Assembly (NCBI GenBank): GCA_002163155.1
Contig: MAAO01000005.1
Location: 103,874 to 167,873 of the forward strand
Direction of reading: 5' to 3'
Length of the DNA stretch: 64,000 nucleotides
Source of the DNA: Halobacteriovorax marinus
GTDB taxonomy: Bacteria > Bdellovibrionota > Bacteriovoracia > Bacteriovoracales > Bacteriovoracaceae
Numbering within the stretch: position 1 is the first letter of the stretch; every line of letters begins with the position of its first letter. Below the pieces are notes generated by a model. It was not told the origin of the DNA and searched no databases. It saw only the letters and a list, made by a program, of their open reading frames with translations. Positions 26,752-35,244 of the stretch are shown here, in pieces. The position numbers and the translations under genes are program-made.

Positions 26752-27554
26752 TATTTGTCCTTAAGTGATGACCAATTTGGTCTTCTCTTTTCTAAGAGTG
26801 CACTCATACCTTCTTGACCTTCAGCACTTACTCTTCTCTTTGCGATTGTTTCACAGGTATATTTTGATATTTCTTGATAACTAGAATTTTTAAGCCTTAA
26901 GACGTTTGAAACTAAACTCTTGGCCGATTTTTGAGCACCTGGAGCGGCCCTAAGAAATCTTTCCACCAATTTATCACAATCACCATGGAAGTGACGATCG
27001 AGACAAATTTGATGAACAAGTCCTAACTCTTTTGCTCTTGTGACATCAAAGCGCTCACCCGTTAAAAATGTCGCTCTAGCATTACTCTCGCCAATTTTAG
27101 CTATGACGTAAGGAGAAATTACCGCAGGCACTAATCCTAGCAAGACTTCAGTGAAACCAAACTTGGCCCCTTCACTAGCAATGACATAATCACACACGGC
27201 TACAAGACCTGCGCCACCACCGAGGGCAGCACCATTAACTTTCCCAATGACGGGTTTAGAAAATTCATTAATTGTTTCAAAGAGATCAGATAATTTCTGG
27301 CTGTCAGCGATATTTTCAGCTTCGCTATAATTCACCATGGACTTCATCCAATTTAAATCAGCACCTGCGCAAAATGATTTTCCCTTACCAGTAAGGACCA
27401 CCACTTTTACAGCATCGTCTGTTTCCATTTCTTTAAATTTATTAGTCAAATCTTTAATAAGTTCGTCATTAAAAGCATTATGAATCTCTTCTCTATTTAA
27501 ACTAAGAGTCGCTAAACCATTATCTTCTAAAATATATTCAATTAAATTACTCAT
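26751..27554 (-). CDS. liuC: Methylglutaconyl-CoA hydratase-like crotonase
   Basis: About 267 residues of crotonase fold: SFCAGADLNWMKSMVNYS, KVNGAALGGGAGLVAVCDYVIAS, FGFTEVLLGLVPAVISPYVIAKIG. The ADLNWMKSM and the operon position between mccB and mccA match the methylglutaconyl-CoA hydratase (LiuC) of leucine degradation, which makes HMG-CoA. I start at ATG 27554, with AGGAAG four bases upstream, rather than the upstream codon in the ORF track, which lies inside mccB. Its stop and the next start share one base (TAATG). Confidence 0.87.
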   Translation of the reverse strand: MSNLIEYILEDNGLATLSLNREEIHNAFNDELIKDLTNKFKEMETDDAVKVVVLTGKGKSFCAGADLNWMKSMVNYSEAENIADSQKLSDLFETINEFSKPVIGKVNGAALGGGAGLVAVCDYVIASEGAKFGFTEVLLGLVPAVISPYVIAKIGESNARATFLTGERFDVTRAKELGLVHQICLDRHFHGDCDKLVERFLRAAPGAQKSAKSLVSNVLRLKNSSYQEISKYTCETIAKRRVSAEGQEGMSALLEKRRPNWSSLKDK

Positions 27555-27564
27555 AAACTTCCTA

Positions 27565-29187
27565 TTACATTCTAAAGACACCAAACTTACTTTCGTTAAT
27601 TGGTGTGTTTAAAGAAGAACTAATCGCCAAACCTAGAATATCTCTAGTGTGGGCAGGATCAATAATTCCATCGTCCCAAAGACGTGCTGTAGAATAGTAA
27701 GCACTTCCTTCAGTTTCATATTTCTCTAAGATTGGAGCTTGAAATTCTTTAACTTCAGACTCAGTCATTGCAGGTTTACCAGTGGCCGCTAAACCACCTT
27801 GCTTAACTGTTGTAAGAACACCAGCAGCTTGCTCACCGCCCATGACTGAAATCCTAGCATTTGGCCACATCCAAAGAAAACGCGGCTGATAGGCCCTTCC
27901 ACACATTCCATAGTTACCAGCACCAAATGATCCGCCGATGATAACTGTGAACTTTGGAACTTCAACAGTTGAAACTGCTGTCACCATTTTAGCGCCATGT
28001 TTAGCAATCCCTTCACTTTCGTACTTCTTACCAACCATGAAACCGGTAATATTCTGTAAGAAAACGAGAGGGATTTTTCTTTGCCCACAAAGCTCAATAA
28101 AGTGAGCTCCTTTTTGAGCACTCTCACTAAAGAGGATTCCATTATTGGCCACAATTCCTACTTGATGCCCGTGAATACGCGCAAAACCAGTAACAAGAGT
28201 TGTTCCATATTTTTCTTTAAATTCATGAAACTCCGATCCATCAACGATACGAGAAATAATTTCTCTAATATCAAAGGGCTTCTTAGTATCATGAGGTAAG
28301 ATTCCATAAATCTCATCACTAGATTTGGTAGGTTCTTTATATTTAGAAATTTTCTTTTGCCCAGCGATTTCGCCCAAAGAGACATAGTTTAAATTTTCTA
28401 CGATATTTCTCGTAATGATCAGCGCTTCTTCTTCATCTTCTGCGTAGTGATCAGCAACCCCTGATTCGTGAGTATGAATATAAGCTCCACCTAATTCTTC
28501 AGCAGAAACTTCTTCTCCAGTGGCGGCCTTAACTAGTGGAGGTCCTGCAAGAAAAATTGTTCCATTACCTTTAACAATGACTGATTCATCCGCCATGGCC
28601 GGAACATAAGCTCCTCCAGCGGTACAAGAACCAAGCACTACAGCAATTTGAGGAATTCCCTTGGCGGACATTTGCGCCTGGTTGTAGAAAATTCGACCAA
28701 AGTGATCACGGTCAGGAAAAACTTCATCCTGCATTGGAAGAAAAGCTCCACCTGAATCTACTAAGTAAATACAAGGTAATCTATTCTCAAGAGCAATCTC
28801 TTGTGCTCTTAAATGTTTCTTAACAGTCATGGGAAAGTAAGTTCCACCCTTAACTGTGGCATCGTTAGCTACGAACATACATTCGACACCATGAACACGA
28901 CCGATTCCACAAACAACTCCAGCACTGGGAACATCTGTTCCATACATTCCGTTTGCAGCTAGTGAAGATAATTCTAGAAAAGGAGAACCCTCATCTAGAA
29001 CGCGATCAATTCTCTCTCTGGGTAGAAGTTTTTCTCGTTTGTGATGACGATCAACATACTTCTTACCGCCACCAAGTTTTACTTTATCTATCTGAGCTAA
29101 AAACTCTTCTCGTAAATTTAAGTGGAATTCTCTATTTTCTTTGAAATCGACACTATTTGTATCGATATGGGAGTCTAAAACATCCAT
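27565..29187 (-). CDS. mccB: Methylcrotonyl-CoA carboxylase carboxyltransferase subunit
   Basis: 540 residues, typical MccB/LiuB length. It has the acyl-CoA carboxyltransferase halves with [47 protein letters not shown] and [18 protein letters not shown], and [15 protein letters not shown] near the C-terminus. It transfers CO2 from carboxybiotin to 3-methylcrotonyl-CoA. First gene of a six-gene tightly packed operon (mccB, liuC, BC, BCCP, mvaB, crotonase). Isovaleryl-CoA dehydrogenase, usually first in liu operons, is not here. AGGAT is near the ATG. Confidence 0.95.
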   Translation of the reverse strand: MDVLDSHIDTNSVDFKENREFHLNLREEFLAQIDKVKLGGGKKYVDRHHKREKLLPRERIDRVLDEGSPFLELSSLAANGMYGTDVPSAGVVCGIGRVHGVECMFVANDATVKGGTYFPMTVKKHLRAQEIALENRLPCIYLVDSGGAFLPMQDEVFPDRDHFGRIFYNQAQMSAKGIPQIAVVLGSCTAGGAYVPAMADESVIVKGNGTIFLAGPPLVKAATGEEVSAEELGGAYIHTHESGVADHYAEDEEEALIITRNIVENLNYVSLGEIAGQKKISKYKEPTKSSDEIYGILPHDTKKPFDIREIISRIVDGSEFHEFKEKYGTTLVTGFARIHGHQVGIVANNGILFSESAQKGAHFIELCGQRKIPLVFLQNITGFMVGKKYESEGIAKHGAKMVTAVSTVEVPKFTVIIGGSFGAGNYGMCGRAYQPRFLWMWPNARISVMGGEQAAGVLTTVKQGGLAATGKPAMTESEVKEFQAPILEKYETEGSAYYSTARLWDDGIIDPAHTRDILGLAISSSLNTPINESKFGVFRM

Positions 29188-29222
29188 TTCTGTATCCTAT
29201 TAAAAGCGAATAAAATCGTATC

Positions 29223-29252
29223 ATTTTAATAAGATATGACTGATTGTGGCAA
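29223..29252 (-). promoter_or_regulatory. Predicted leucine-operon promoter
   Basis: On the minus strand TTGCCA and TAAAAT are spaced by 18 bases, about 35 bases before the mccB start codon. The GTGCGCAC palindrome lies 22 bases upstream of the -35 box. Prediction by eye. Confidence 0.35.
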
Positions 29253-29273
29253 GGCACATGAGCCAATTGACCC

Positions 29274-29283
29274 CGTGCGCACG
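29274..29283. promoter_or_regulatory. CGTGCGCACG palindrome upstream of mccB
   Basis: A perfect 10-bp GC palindrome in AT-rich DNA, 86 bases before mccB, sharing ACTCG and TGCGCAC with the acnB upstream site. A candidate operator for an acyl-CoA or carbon-flux regulator. Confidence 0.45.
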
Positions 29284-29302
29284 AGTGTTTTTAGCTCACT
29301 AA

Positions 29303-30334
29303 CTAGAGTTTTTGCAGCATGGAGCAATAACTGGCACTAATAGTGACAAATTCTCTTGTGAATTTAGTCTTGCGTCCGATGGAATGCTGAGTCAATCCAA
29401 AGAGATATTTAGAGAAAACATCCACCCACGGAGATTCAGATCTTACAGTATAAGGATTGAATTTCTTCTTATTCCCAAGATAAGGAAGATAATATCTACT
29501 AAGGGCATCTAACAAAGGTTCTTCAAACCAAAGATATTTTGCGATTCCTCTTTCTTTTATTTTTGGACATGTGTCCATGAAAACTTTCGATAGGTTTTCC
29601 TTCTTATTCTTTCCAAGGCTCACGATGAGAGAATGAATCAGTGCCTTTAGCATAAAATCTTCATCTAAGTACTTAGTGTGTTTGATAGGATTAATCCTTA
29701 AGATGACTCTCCCACTTTGAAAATCCACAATAGGTCTCTCTGTTGGTGGCCACCAGACTAGTTTGATGCGACCGCCTTTAATTTTATTTGTGGGAAGATC
29801 AAAGAACTTATCTAGTTTTTTAATATTGGATGAAAACTTCTTCTTCTTAAATATTTTATTTAATCTCTGCGCCTCATCCTTTAGAATGGCACTCTCTCTA
29901 ACTAACTTTGAAATACTCATCTTAAAGTGTTTATACACTTTTACTATTTCTTTTAGATCAGTATTATTCACTCTCTTATTTTTCTTAAGAATTGAAAGTG
30001 CTTTATCGACAGTTTTCACTTTAGCAAAAGTTCTTGTAAAGACATCTCCTGAAATGGCCTCCTCACTAAAGAGAGAGTCATTAGCAGCTGGATATTCTTT
30101 ATGATACTTGGAGCGAATTCTTCTATATGTCTCTAACATCATTTTATCTGATTGAGACATATTGAATGATTTACTAAAGTACTGATAATATTCTTTACGG
30201 CTATTTTCGTGCCAGCCTGAAAGGTGATCAACAATTTGAAAGACATCGAAGGCCTCTGTGTATGTGACCATCTTTGATTTTGAAAATGAATTTATAGAAA
30301 ATAAGAGAAAACTAAAAATTATAAGAATTTTCAA
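29303..30334 (-). CDS. Secreted protein, possibly degenerate peptidase-like
   Basis: 343 residues with a clear signal peptide (MKILIIFSFLLFSINSFS). Helical N-terminal half, then a basic region and a C-terminal half with MLKALIHSLIVSLGKN and, about 50 residues later, EEPLLDALSRYYLPYLG. That spacing loosely mimics an HExxH...E gluzincin arrangement, but the HExxH itself is not present, so no activity is claimed. No family recognised. It lies 35 bases downstream of the NUDIX-MBL gene on the same strand and may be co-transcribed. Confidence 0.65.
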   Translation of the reverse strand: MKILIIFSFLLFSINSFSKSKMVTYTEAFDVFQIVDHLSGWHENSRKEYYQYFSKSFNMSQSDKMMLETYRRIRSKYHKEYPAANDSLFSEEAISGDVFTRTFAKVKTVDKALSILKKNKRVNNTDLKEIVKVYKHFKMSISKLVRESAILKDEAQRLNKIFKKKKFSSNIKKLDKFFDLPTNKIKGGRIKLVWWPPTERPIVDFQSGRVILRINPIKHTKYLDEDFMLKALIHSLIVSLGKNKKENLSKVFMDTCPKIKERGIAKYLWFEEPLLDALSRYYLPYLGNKKKFNPYTVRSESPWVDVFSKYLFGLTQHSIGRKTKFTREFVTISASYCSMLQKL

Positions 30335-30369
30335 CGAACACCATCCATAGTTGTTTTCTTATATTATAG

Positions 30370-31689
30370 CTAAAGATTTAACTTTTTTAAATGAGCAACA
30401 ATGGTTTTCATGGCATATTTATGAAGTTTTGGGTCAATTGCCTCATAAATGACATCTAAGATCTCTTGATTAGACTTACCAGACTGCTTTAAGTTCTTAA
30501 TCTGATCCTCACGCTCCTGGCGATGGCCCAATGTCTTACTAAGTTTATGAGTCCCACCAATGGCAATCCCATGAGAAGGAATGATAAATTTTGGAGAAAG
30601 ATCAATAACTCTATTTAAAGACTCAAAATACTTGAGCATATCTCCCTCAGGAGCACCAATCACGACCGTTCCAATAGTTTGAATGAGATCTCCCACTAGA
30701 AACCAATTCATAGTACTTGGAGCAATAGCGAGTTGACCTTCATCGTGACCAGGAACTTCATAGATTTGAATATCTTTTCCCAGAGACTGAGTTAAAATAT
30801 CTCCTTCACTGTAGAAATGAATTTCCGTATCTAAGAAGTAATCTTCTCCATGTCTCGCTAGAATTCGCTCATAAGTATCTTCACTCATCCCCATTTTCAC
30901 ACCGTAGTACTTGGCTACTTTCACACTTCTTTCATGATGATCTGGATGATGATGAGTGAGAAAAACTTCATCTACAGAGAATTTATCAACGTGTTTTATA
31001 AGCTTTTCTAATTCCTGCTCATCTCTAGGAGAGGGATCTATAAGAACACTCTTAGAGTCTCCAATGAGAAAACAATTTGTTCTATTGGCCGGAGGGAAAG
31101 TATGCGACAGAGGAAGAAATTGCTTCACTCCATAAATACTTTCAATCATGGGTACTTCAGTTTCTGGACAATGTGGGAGAGATAGATCTAATTCTTCTTC
31201 AAAGAGAATATTATCTTCTAGTGCCTTAAATAATTTTACAGTTGGAGGTACGGCCATAATTTCGGCCCGTTCAAAACTTGCCATTAAATCACAGGCCTTA
31301 GTCCAACCAGATTCGGAGGCTTCACCTTCATCAACAGTGAATTCAACTTTCTCTTTCAAATTAATTCTGTAGTAATAATTCTTAAATCGGTAGGGATTAA
31401 ATTCAGGAGTAATAGCAAGACCTACATAATCAATAGATTCTATTAAGTCCAGGTTTGCTTCAAGATCAAAGTTGATCTCTTCATTCATCTCGCGAATGAG
31501 AGCACTCATAATATAGGGTTCAAACTTAGCGAGCTCACCTATGTAGCTCTTTGTGATTTCCTTATCTGACTTATCAATTTTTCCACCAGGAAAGGCGGTA
31601 TAACCAGGAAATACAGAGAGGTAGTTCTGTCTCGTAATGGAAAAGACTTCATCTCTATAAACAAAAATTGCGCAAACTGACTCTCTCAT
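30370..31689 (-). CDS. NUDIX - metallo-beta-lactamase fusion hydrolase
   Basis: 439 residues. The first ~175 form a NUDIX domain (AFPGGKID, then ALIREMNEEINF after an insertion inside the Nudix box). Residues ~190-360 are an MBL-fold hydrolase with THHHPDHH, VPGHDEGQLA, FLVGDLIQ and IIPSHG metal-binding motifs, close to LACTB2-type enzymes. The C-terminal ~70 residues form a helical winged-helix-like tail (REDQIKNLKQSGKSNQEILDVIYE). Cytoplasmic; candidate substrates are nucleotide-linked or CoA-linked molecules or RNA ends. Its AAAGG ribosome site lies inside a short palindrome (AACCTTTAAGGTT). Confidence 0.85.
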   Translation of the reverse strand: MRESVCAIFVYRDEVFSITRQNYLSVFPGYTAFPGGKIDKSDKEITKSYIGELAKFEPYIMSALIREMNEEINFDLEANLDLIESIDYVGLAITPEFNPYRFKNYYYRINLKEKVEFTVDEGEASESGWTKACDLMASFERAEIMAVPPTVKLFKALEDNILFEEELDLSLPHCPETEVPMIESIYGVKQFLPLSHTFPPANRTNCFLIGDSKSVLIDPSPRDEQELEKLIKHVDKFSVDEVFLTHHHPDHHERSVKVAKYYGVKMGMSEDTYERILARHGEDYFLDTEIHFYSEGDILTQSLGKDIQIYEVPGHDEGQLAIAPSTMNWFLVGDLIQTIGTVVIGAPEGDMLKYFESLNRVIDLSPKFIIPSHGIAIGGTHKLSKTLGHRQEREDQIKNLKQSGKSNQEILDVIYEAIDPKLHKYAMKTIVAHLKKLNL

Positions 31690-31724
31690 ATCTAACCTTT
31701 AAGGTTATTATAGATGAGTGAAAG

Positions 31725-34700
31725 CTATTCGTCACCAAAGAGTCGCTCATAACCAGATTTTTGATAACGTCTGGTGATGATTTCAAAGATATTCTTATCC
31801 TTACCACCAACAATATCAGCGTTTTTATAATTATATCTCTTATCACTCTTGTAATTTAAATCCGTTGGACTGCCATCAAAACCTCTAACTACAGTTCCAC
31901 CACCTCCAAACATTGATCCACCTGAAGATTTCTTCTTAGACTTAATGCCACCCATTCCAGTACCACCAGACATAAGTAGAGAACTTGGATTCTTTCTTAA
32001 ACGATTAGGGTTCTTTAGGGCCATGTTTGATTTACCTGTGAGCTGTATTCCTTGTCCTTTTAAAAGACCATTTTTCATCATGCCACCAATCAATTTCTTA
32101 TTGGCACCGATAGTATTTAAATAAGCGTTCATAACTTTTCCATTTATTTTTCCAGGATTTGGAATTGAATTTTTATTGGGTAATTTATTATAGAGCAGAT
32201 CTCTTACTCTCTCGGCCTTATTAATAGCTGAATTAACCTTACTTAAATCAAGTTCACCAGAAGCTAATAAACCACTGTTAATTCCATTTAAACTCTTTTC
32301 CAGATCACCAATGGATAATCCTTGAGCTACCCCTGCTTGAAAGTTCGAGGATGAGAATCCTGCTTTCTTACAGGCATTCTGGCCATTTTGATCTTTAAAC
32401 TTTCTACATTTACAACTTAAATCAAAGCGATTATTTGCAGCGACACACCCTTTTCTATTACGAGAAGGATTGGCCCTCGTTTTGTCGGACGACTCTGCAA
32501 ATAAGTTCACATTTCCTTTGGCCCAAAGGTCCTGGCATTTCTTAGAGTTAGTACGACTTGAATTTTGTCCGCCTTCATCGTTGTAACAGTAACAAGTGAG
32601 ATCATTAATATCATCTCTACCTTTTGGACAATACTTAGCTTGATCAGAAGTAAACTTAGACTGTATTTCCTCTAATTTCTTAACATTATTTTCTGAAGCG
32701 ACTTTTTGTTTCTTAGCTGCTGCCCATAGCTTTTTATTAATGAAAGCATTTACTCCCGAGAAAAAAGCTACTGAGTAGGAATTAGATAAGAACTTACCTA
32801 ACTTCTCTTTTATGGGATATCCTTGAGTATCAATCCAATTAATGAGCATAGTAATTCCATAAGAAAGCAGAGAGCTCTTTATCATTCCTAGACCTAGTGT
32901 TTTAAGTTTATCCCCTCCAGATTCTACCGCGTGAGTAGATGGGAAAATAAAATTAAAATAGAGATTTGCAGCATTCTTTATAAAGTGCTTAAAGTTATAA
33001 GCACTATCTGTTGATTCAATTGAGTTGATGTGACCTTCTAAAAAGTCTCTTCTATTTTCAAACTTTTTCTTTAAAGATTCATCTGCTGTATTCTCTAATA
33101 TCTTATTCCACTTATTCTTGGCCTCAATTAAAAGAGACTTTCTTTGACTATTACTAATACTTGGTGAAAGTGCTGCATTTTCAAGTTTATAGGCACTATT
33201 TAATTCCTCAGAATAGTTAAAACTATCTTTTCCTCGATCATTTATTTTTTCACTATTATCTTGATGATACTGCATATCTGCCCAACGGGTTTCTGTCTCT
33301 GCAACTTTAGTTAGACCATCTGTAAAATAGCTCTTGTCTAAATAACTAGCTCCTTGAACATCTACATATTGAGCAAGATCTGCTTTCGTACTTATAAGTT
33401 TTGTGTCCATGACTCCAATATCAGTTTTTAATCCTGAAATATCTGTGTTGAGATCAGTTATCTTAGTCTCAAACCCTTTGATATTAGTATTTATAGTATC
33501 AACACTACCAATGGCCTTAATCTTAGTATTGAGATCCCCTATATTAGTTTTCACTCCCTCAACATTTTTAGTGAGTTTAGCCATGTCCGGAAGAGCTTCT
33601 ACTTGTGCATCAATTTTAGCGATTCCGGCCTTGAGATCACTTACTTCAGTTTTTACGTTTACAATTTTCTCATCTAAGGCATTTACTTGTGTTGTGATTT
33701 CTGTACTTTGTTGATCGAAAGCAGTATTTGCAATTTCTTTCTGACCAGCAATTTCGGTCATATCATTTTGAAACTCTGTCGCCTTAGCTTGTAATGCTTG
33801 TTCTCCTGCAACAACCTTATTATCAATACTATCTATCTCATTATTAAATCGAGATTCAATATCGTTAACCATCACTGAATCGTTTGTAGGGTTCGCCTGC
33901 TTAAAGGAATCTCTTTGGCTGGTCATTTGTTCAGAAGTAGCTTTATTCTGAGTCACAGTTTGATTTTCTTTTATATATTCTTCAGTATAAGTTTTTCCCT
34001 TTTTTGCGACTTCCTGATCAAAAGAATCATTAGATGCAGATTTTTTGGCAGTAATATCTTTTTGAGCAGTTTCTAATTTTTGTTTTTCGCCACTAAGCTC
34101 TTTTATTTTTTTAGAGGCGACCACTTCTTGATTCGTTTTAGTATCATGCTCAGTACTAAGAGCATCATTCTTTTTAGTAGTCTCCGCAATTTCTTTATTT
34201 AATTCCGTTTCTTTAGTTTCGAGGCCTTTCTTTTGTTCTTCAAAAGCTGCTTTATCTTTTAGTGATTTTTCGGAAGCAGCTTTGTCACCTTGAGCTTCTG
34301 CTAATTCTTTCTTTTTTCCATCAGACTTTTCTGTTAACTCTTTTTTTTCTAATTCTTCAGCTTCTTTTTGTTTTTGAAGATCTTCTTTACTAGCAACGGG
34401 AGAAACTCTTCCTAGAGAAGTTTGACAACCAGCTGCGGCCATACTTCCGCCTGAAATCCCCTCAGTCAGAGCAGCTGCTGTTGAAGCGGTGTAACCTAAA
34501 GTCACGACCATGTGTAAATTAGATTTATACTTAGCTATTGAGGCTATCGCCTTTTGTTCTTTTCTTAGAAATTCGAAGACTTCGTTTTGAGCCGCGTACT
34601 CATCATCACTTAGAATATTTTTTTCAAACTCTTCTCTAAGCTTTAAAGCTTTATCATCAATTTTGAAATATGCGTAAAGAGAACCCACTGTAGAAGCTAT

Positions 34701-35093
34701 TCCCGTATACTTGGCGATTTTAACAGACCAGCACTTACTCATGGCCCCACCTACGATGGCCCCATTAATAATATTAGCGATTTCAAAAGTTTTTAAAAGA
34801 ATTGGGTTAAGGCCAGGATCAAAAGTAGTATCTTCTAGCCCTTCACTCTTTGCCAATCCTTCCATACATTGTTTCTTCTTGGCCTCATCTTTCATGGCCG
34901 AGCAATTTTTAAAAGAAAGTCTGTCACTCTTGGAAGTTTGACTTGTCATACAACGACATAAGTTCCCATTCCAACTCTTTGAAGGATTTTTTGAACAGGC
35001 TTCCATTTGCGGACCAAAGTCCGCTTGATCACAGCCAGCAATTGAAGTGAAAGCTTGCATGAAAAATAGAAGAGTTATGAATACAAACTTGAT
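31725..35093 (-). CDS. Giant coiled-coil lipoprotein with non-ATG start
   Basis: The ORF track starts at ATG 35060, but that ATG has no ribosome site and lacks a signal peptide. Eleven codons upstream in frame is ATC at 35093, with AAAGGA six bases before it. This start gives a lipoprotein signal (KFVFITLLFFMQAFTSIAGC) with lipobox IAGC. The ~1122-residue protein has an N-terminal Cys region (NLCRCMTSQ), hydrophobic segments near 95-200, a coiled coil from about 230 to 620 rich in Lys/Glu/Asp/Thr, and Cys clusters LTCYCYN and LSCKCRK near 810-890. The C-terminus is Gly/Ser/Lys-rich. Function unknown. It is divergent from a Cys-rich Sel1-like protein. Confidence 0.78.
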   Translation of the reverse strand: MKFVFITLLFFMQAFTSIAGCDQADFGPQMEACSKNPSKSWNGNLCRCMTSQTSKSDRLSFKNCSAMKDEAKKKQCMEGLAKSEGLEDTTFDPGLNPILLKTFEIANIINGAIVGGAMSKCWSVKIAKYTGIASTVGSLYAYFKIDDKALKLREEFEKNILSDDEYAAQNEVFEFLRKEQKAIASIAKYKSNLHMVVTLGYTASTAAALTEGISGGSMAAAGCQTSLGRVSPVASKEDLQKQKEAEELEKKELTEKSDGKKKELAEAQGDKAASEKSLKDKAAFEEQKKGLETKETELNKEIAETTKKNDALSTEHDTKTNQEVVASKKIKELSGEKQKLETAQKDITAKKSASNDSFDQEVAKKGKTYTEEYIKENQTVTQNKATSEQMTSQRDSFKQANPTNDSVMVNDIESRFNNEIDSIDNKVVAGEQALQAKATEFQNDMTEIAGQKEIANTAFDQQSTEITTQVNALDEKIVNVKTEVSDLKAGIAKIDAQVEALPDMAKLTKNVEGVKTNIGDLNTKIKAIGSVDTINTNIKGFETKITDLNTDISGLKTDIGVMDTKLISTKADLAQYVDVQGASYLDKSYFTDGLTKVAETETRWADMQYHQDNSEKINDRGKDSFNYSEELNSAYKLENAALSPSISNSQRKSLLIEAKNKWNKILENTADESLKKKFENRRDFLEGHINSIESTDSAYNFKHFIKNAANLYFNFIFPSTHAVESGGDKLKTLGLGMIKSSLLSYGITMLINWIDTQGYPIKEKLGKFLSNSYSVAFFSGVNAFINKKLWAAAKKQKVASENNVKKLEEIQSKFTSDQAKYCPKGRDDINDLTCYCYNDEGGQNSSRTNSKKCQDLWAKGNVNLFAESSDKTRANPSRNRKGCVAANNRFDLSCKCRKFKDQNGQNACKKAGFSSSNFQAGVAQGLSIGDLEKSLNGINSGLLASGELDLSKVNSAINKAERVRDLLYNKLPNKNSIPNPGKINGKVMNAYLNTIGANKKLIGGMMKNGLLKGQGIQLTGKSNMALKNPNRLRKNPSSLLMSGGTGMGGIKSKKKSSGGSMFGGGGTVVRGFDGSPTDLNYKSDKRYNYKNADIVGGKDKNIFEIITRRYQKSGYERLFGDE

Positions 35094-35244
35094 GAGATAT
35101 CCTTTATTTAAATGATTTCAATATTATACTAGCTAGCTTGGTTTTAATTAAGCGGAAAATATTTATGTACAAGATTTTAATGACTTATGAAGGTAAAATA
35201 TCTAAAACTTCATAATTTACTGACTAATTCTAGAGGCAGAACTG

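Noticed and set aside
29303-30334. Zinc peptidase call for the 343-aa secreted protein
   Set aside because: IHSLIV lacks the HExxH Glu and second His; only a vague spacing resemblance remains.
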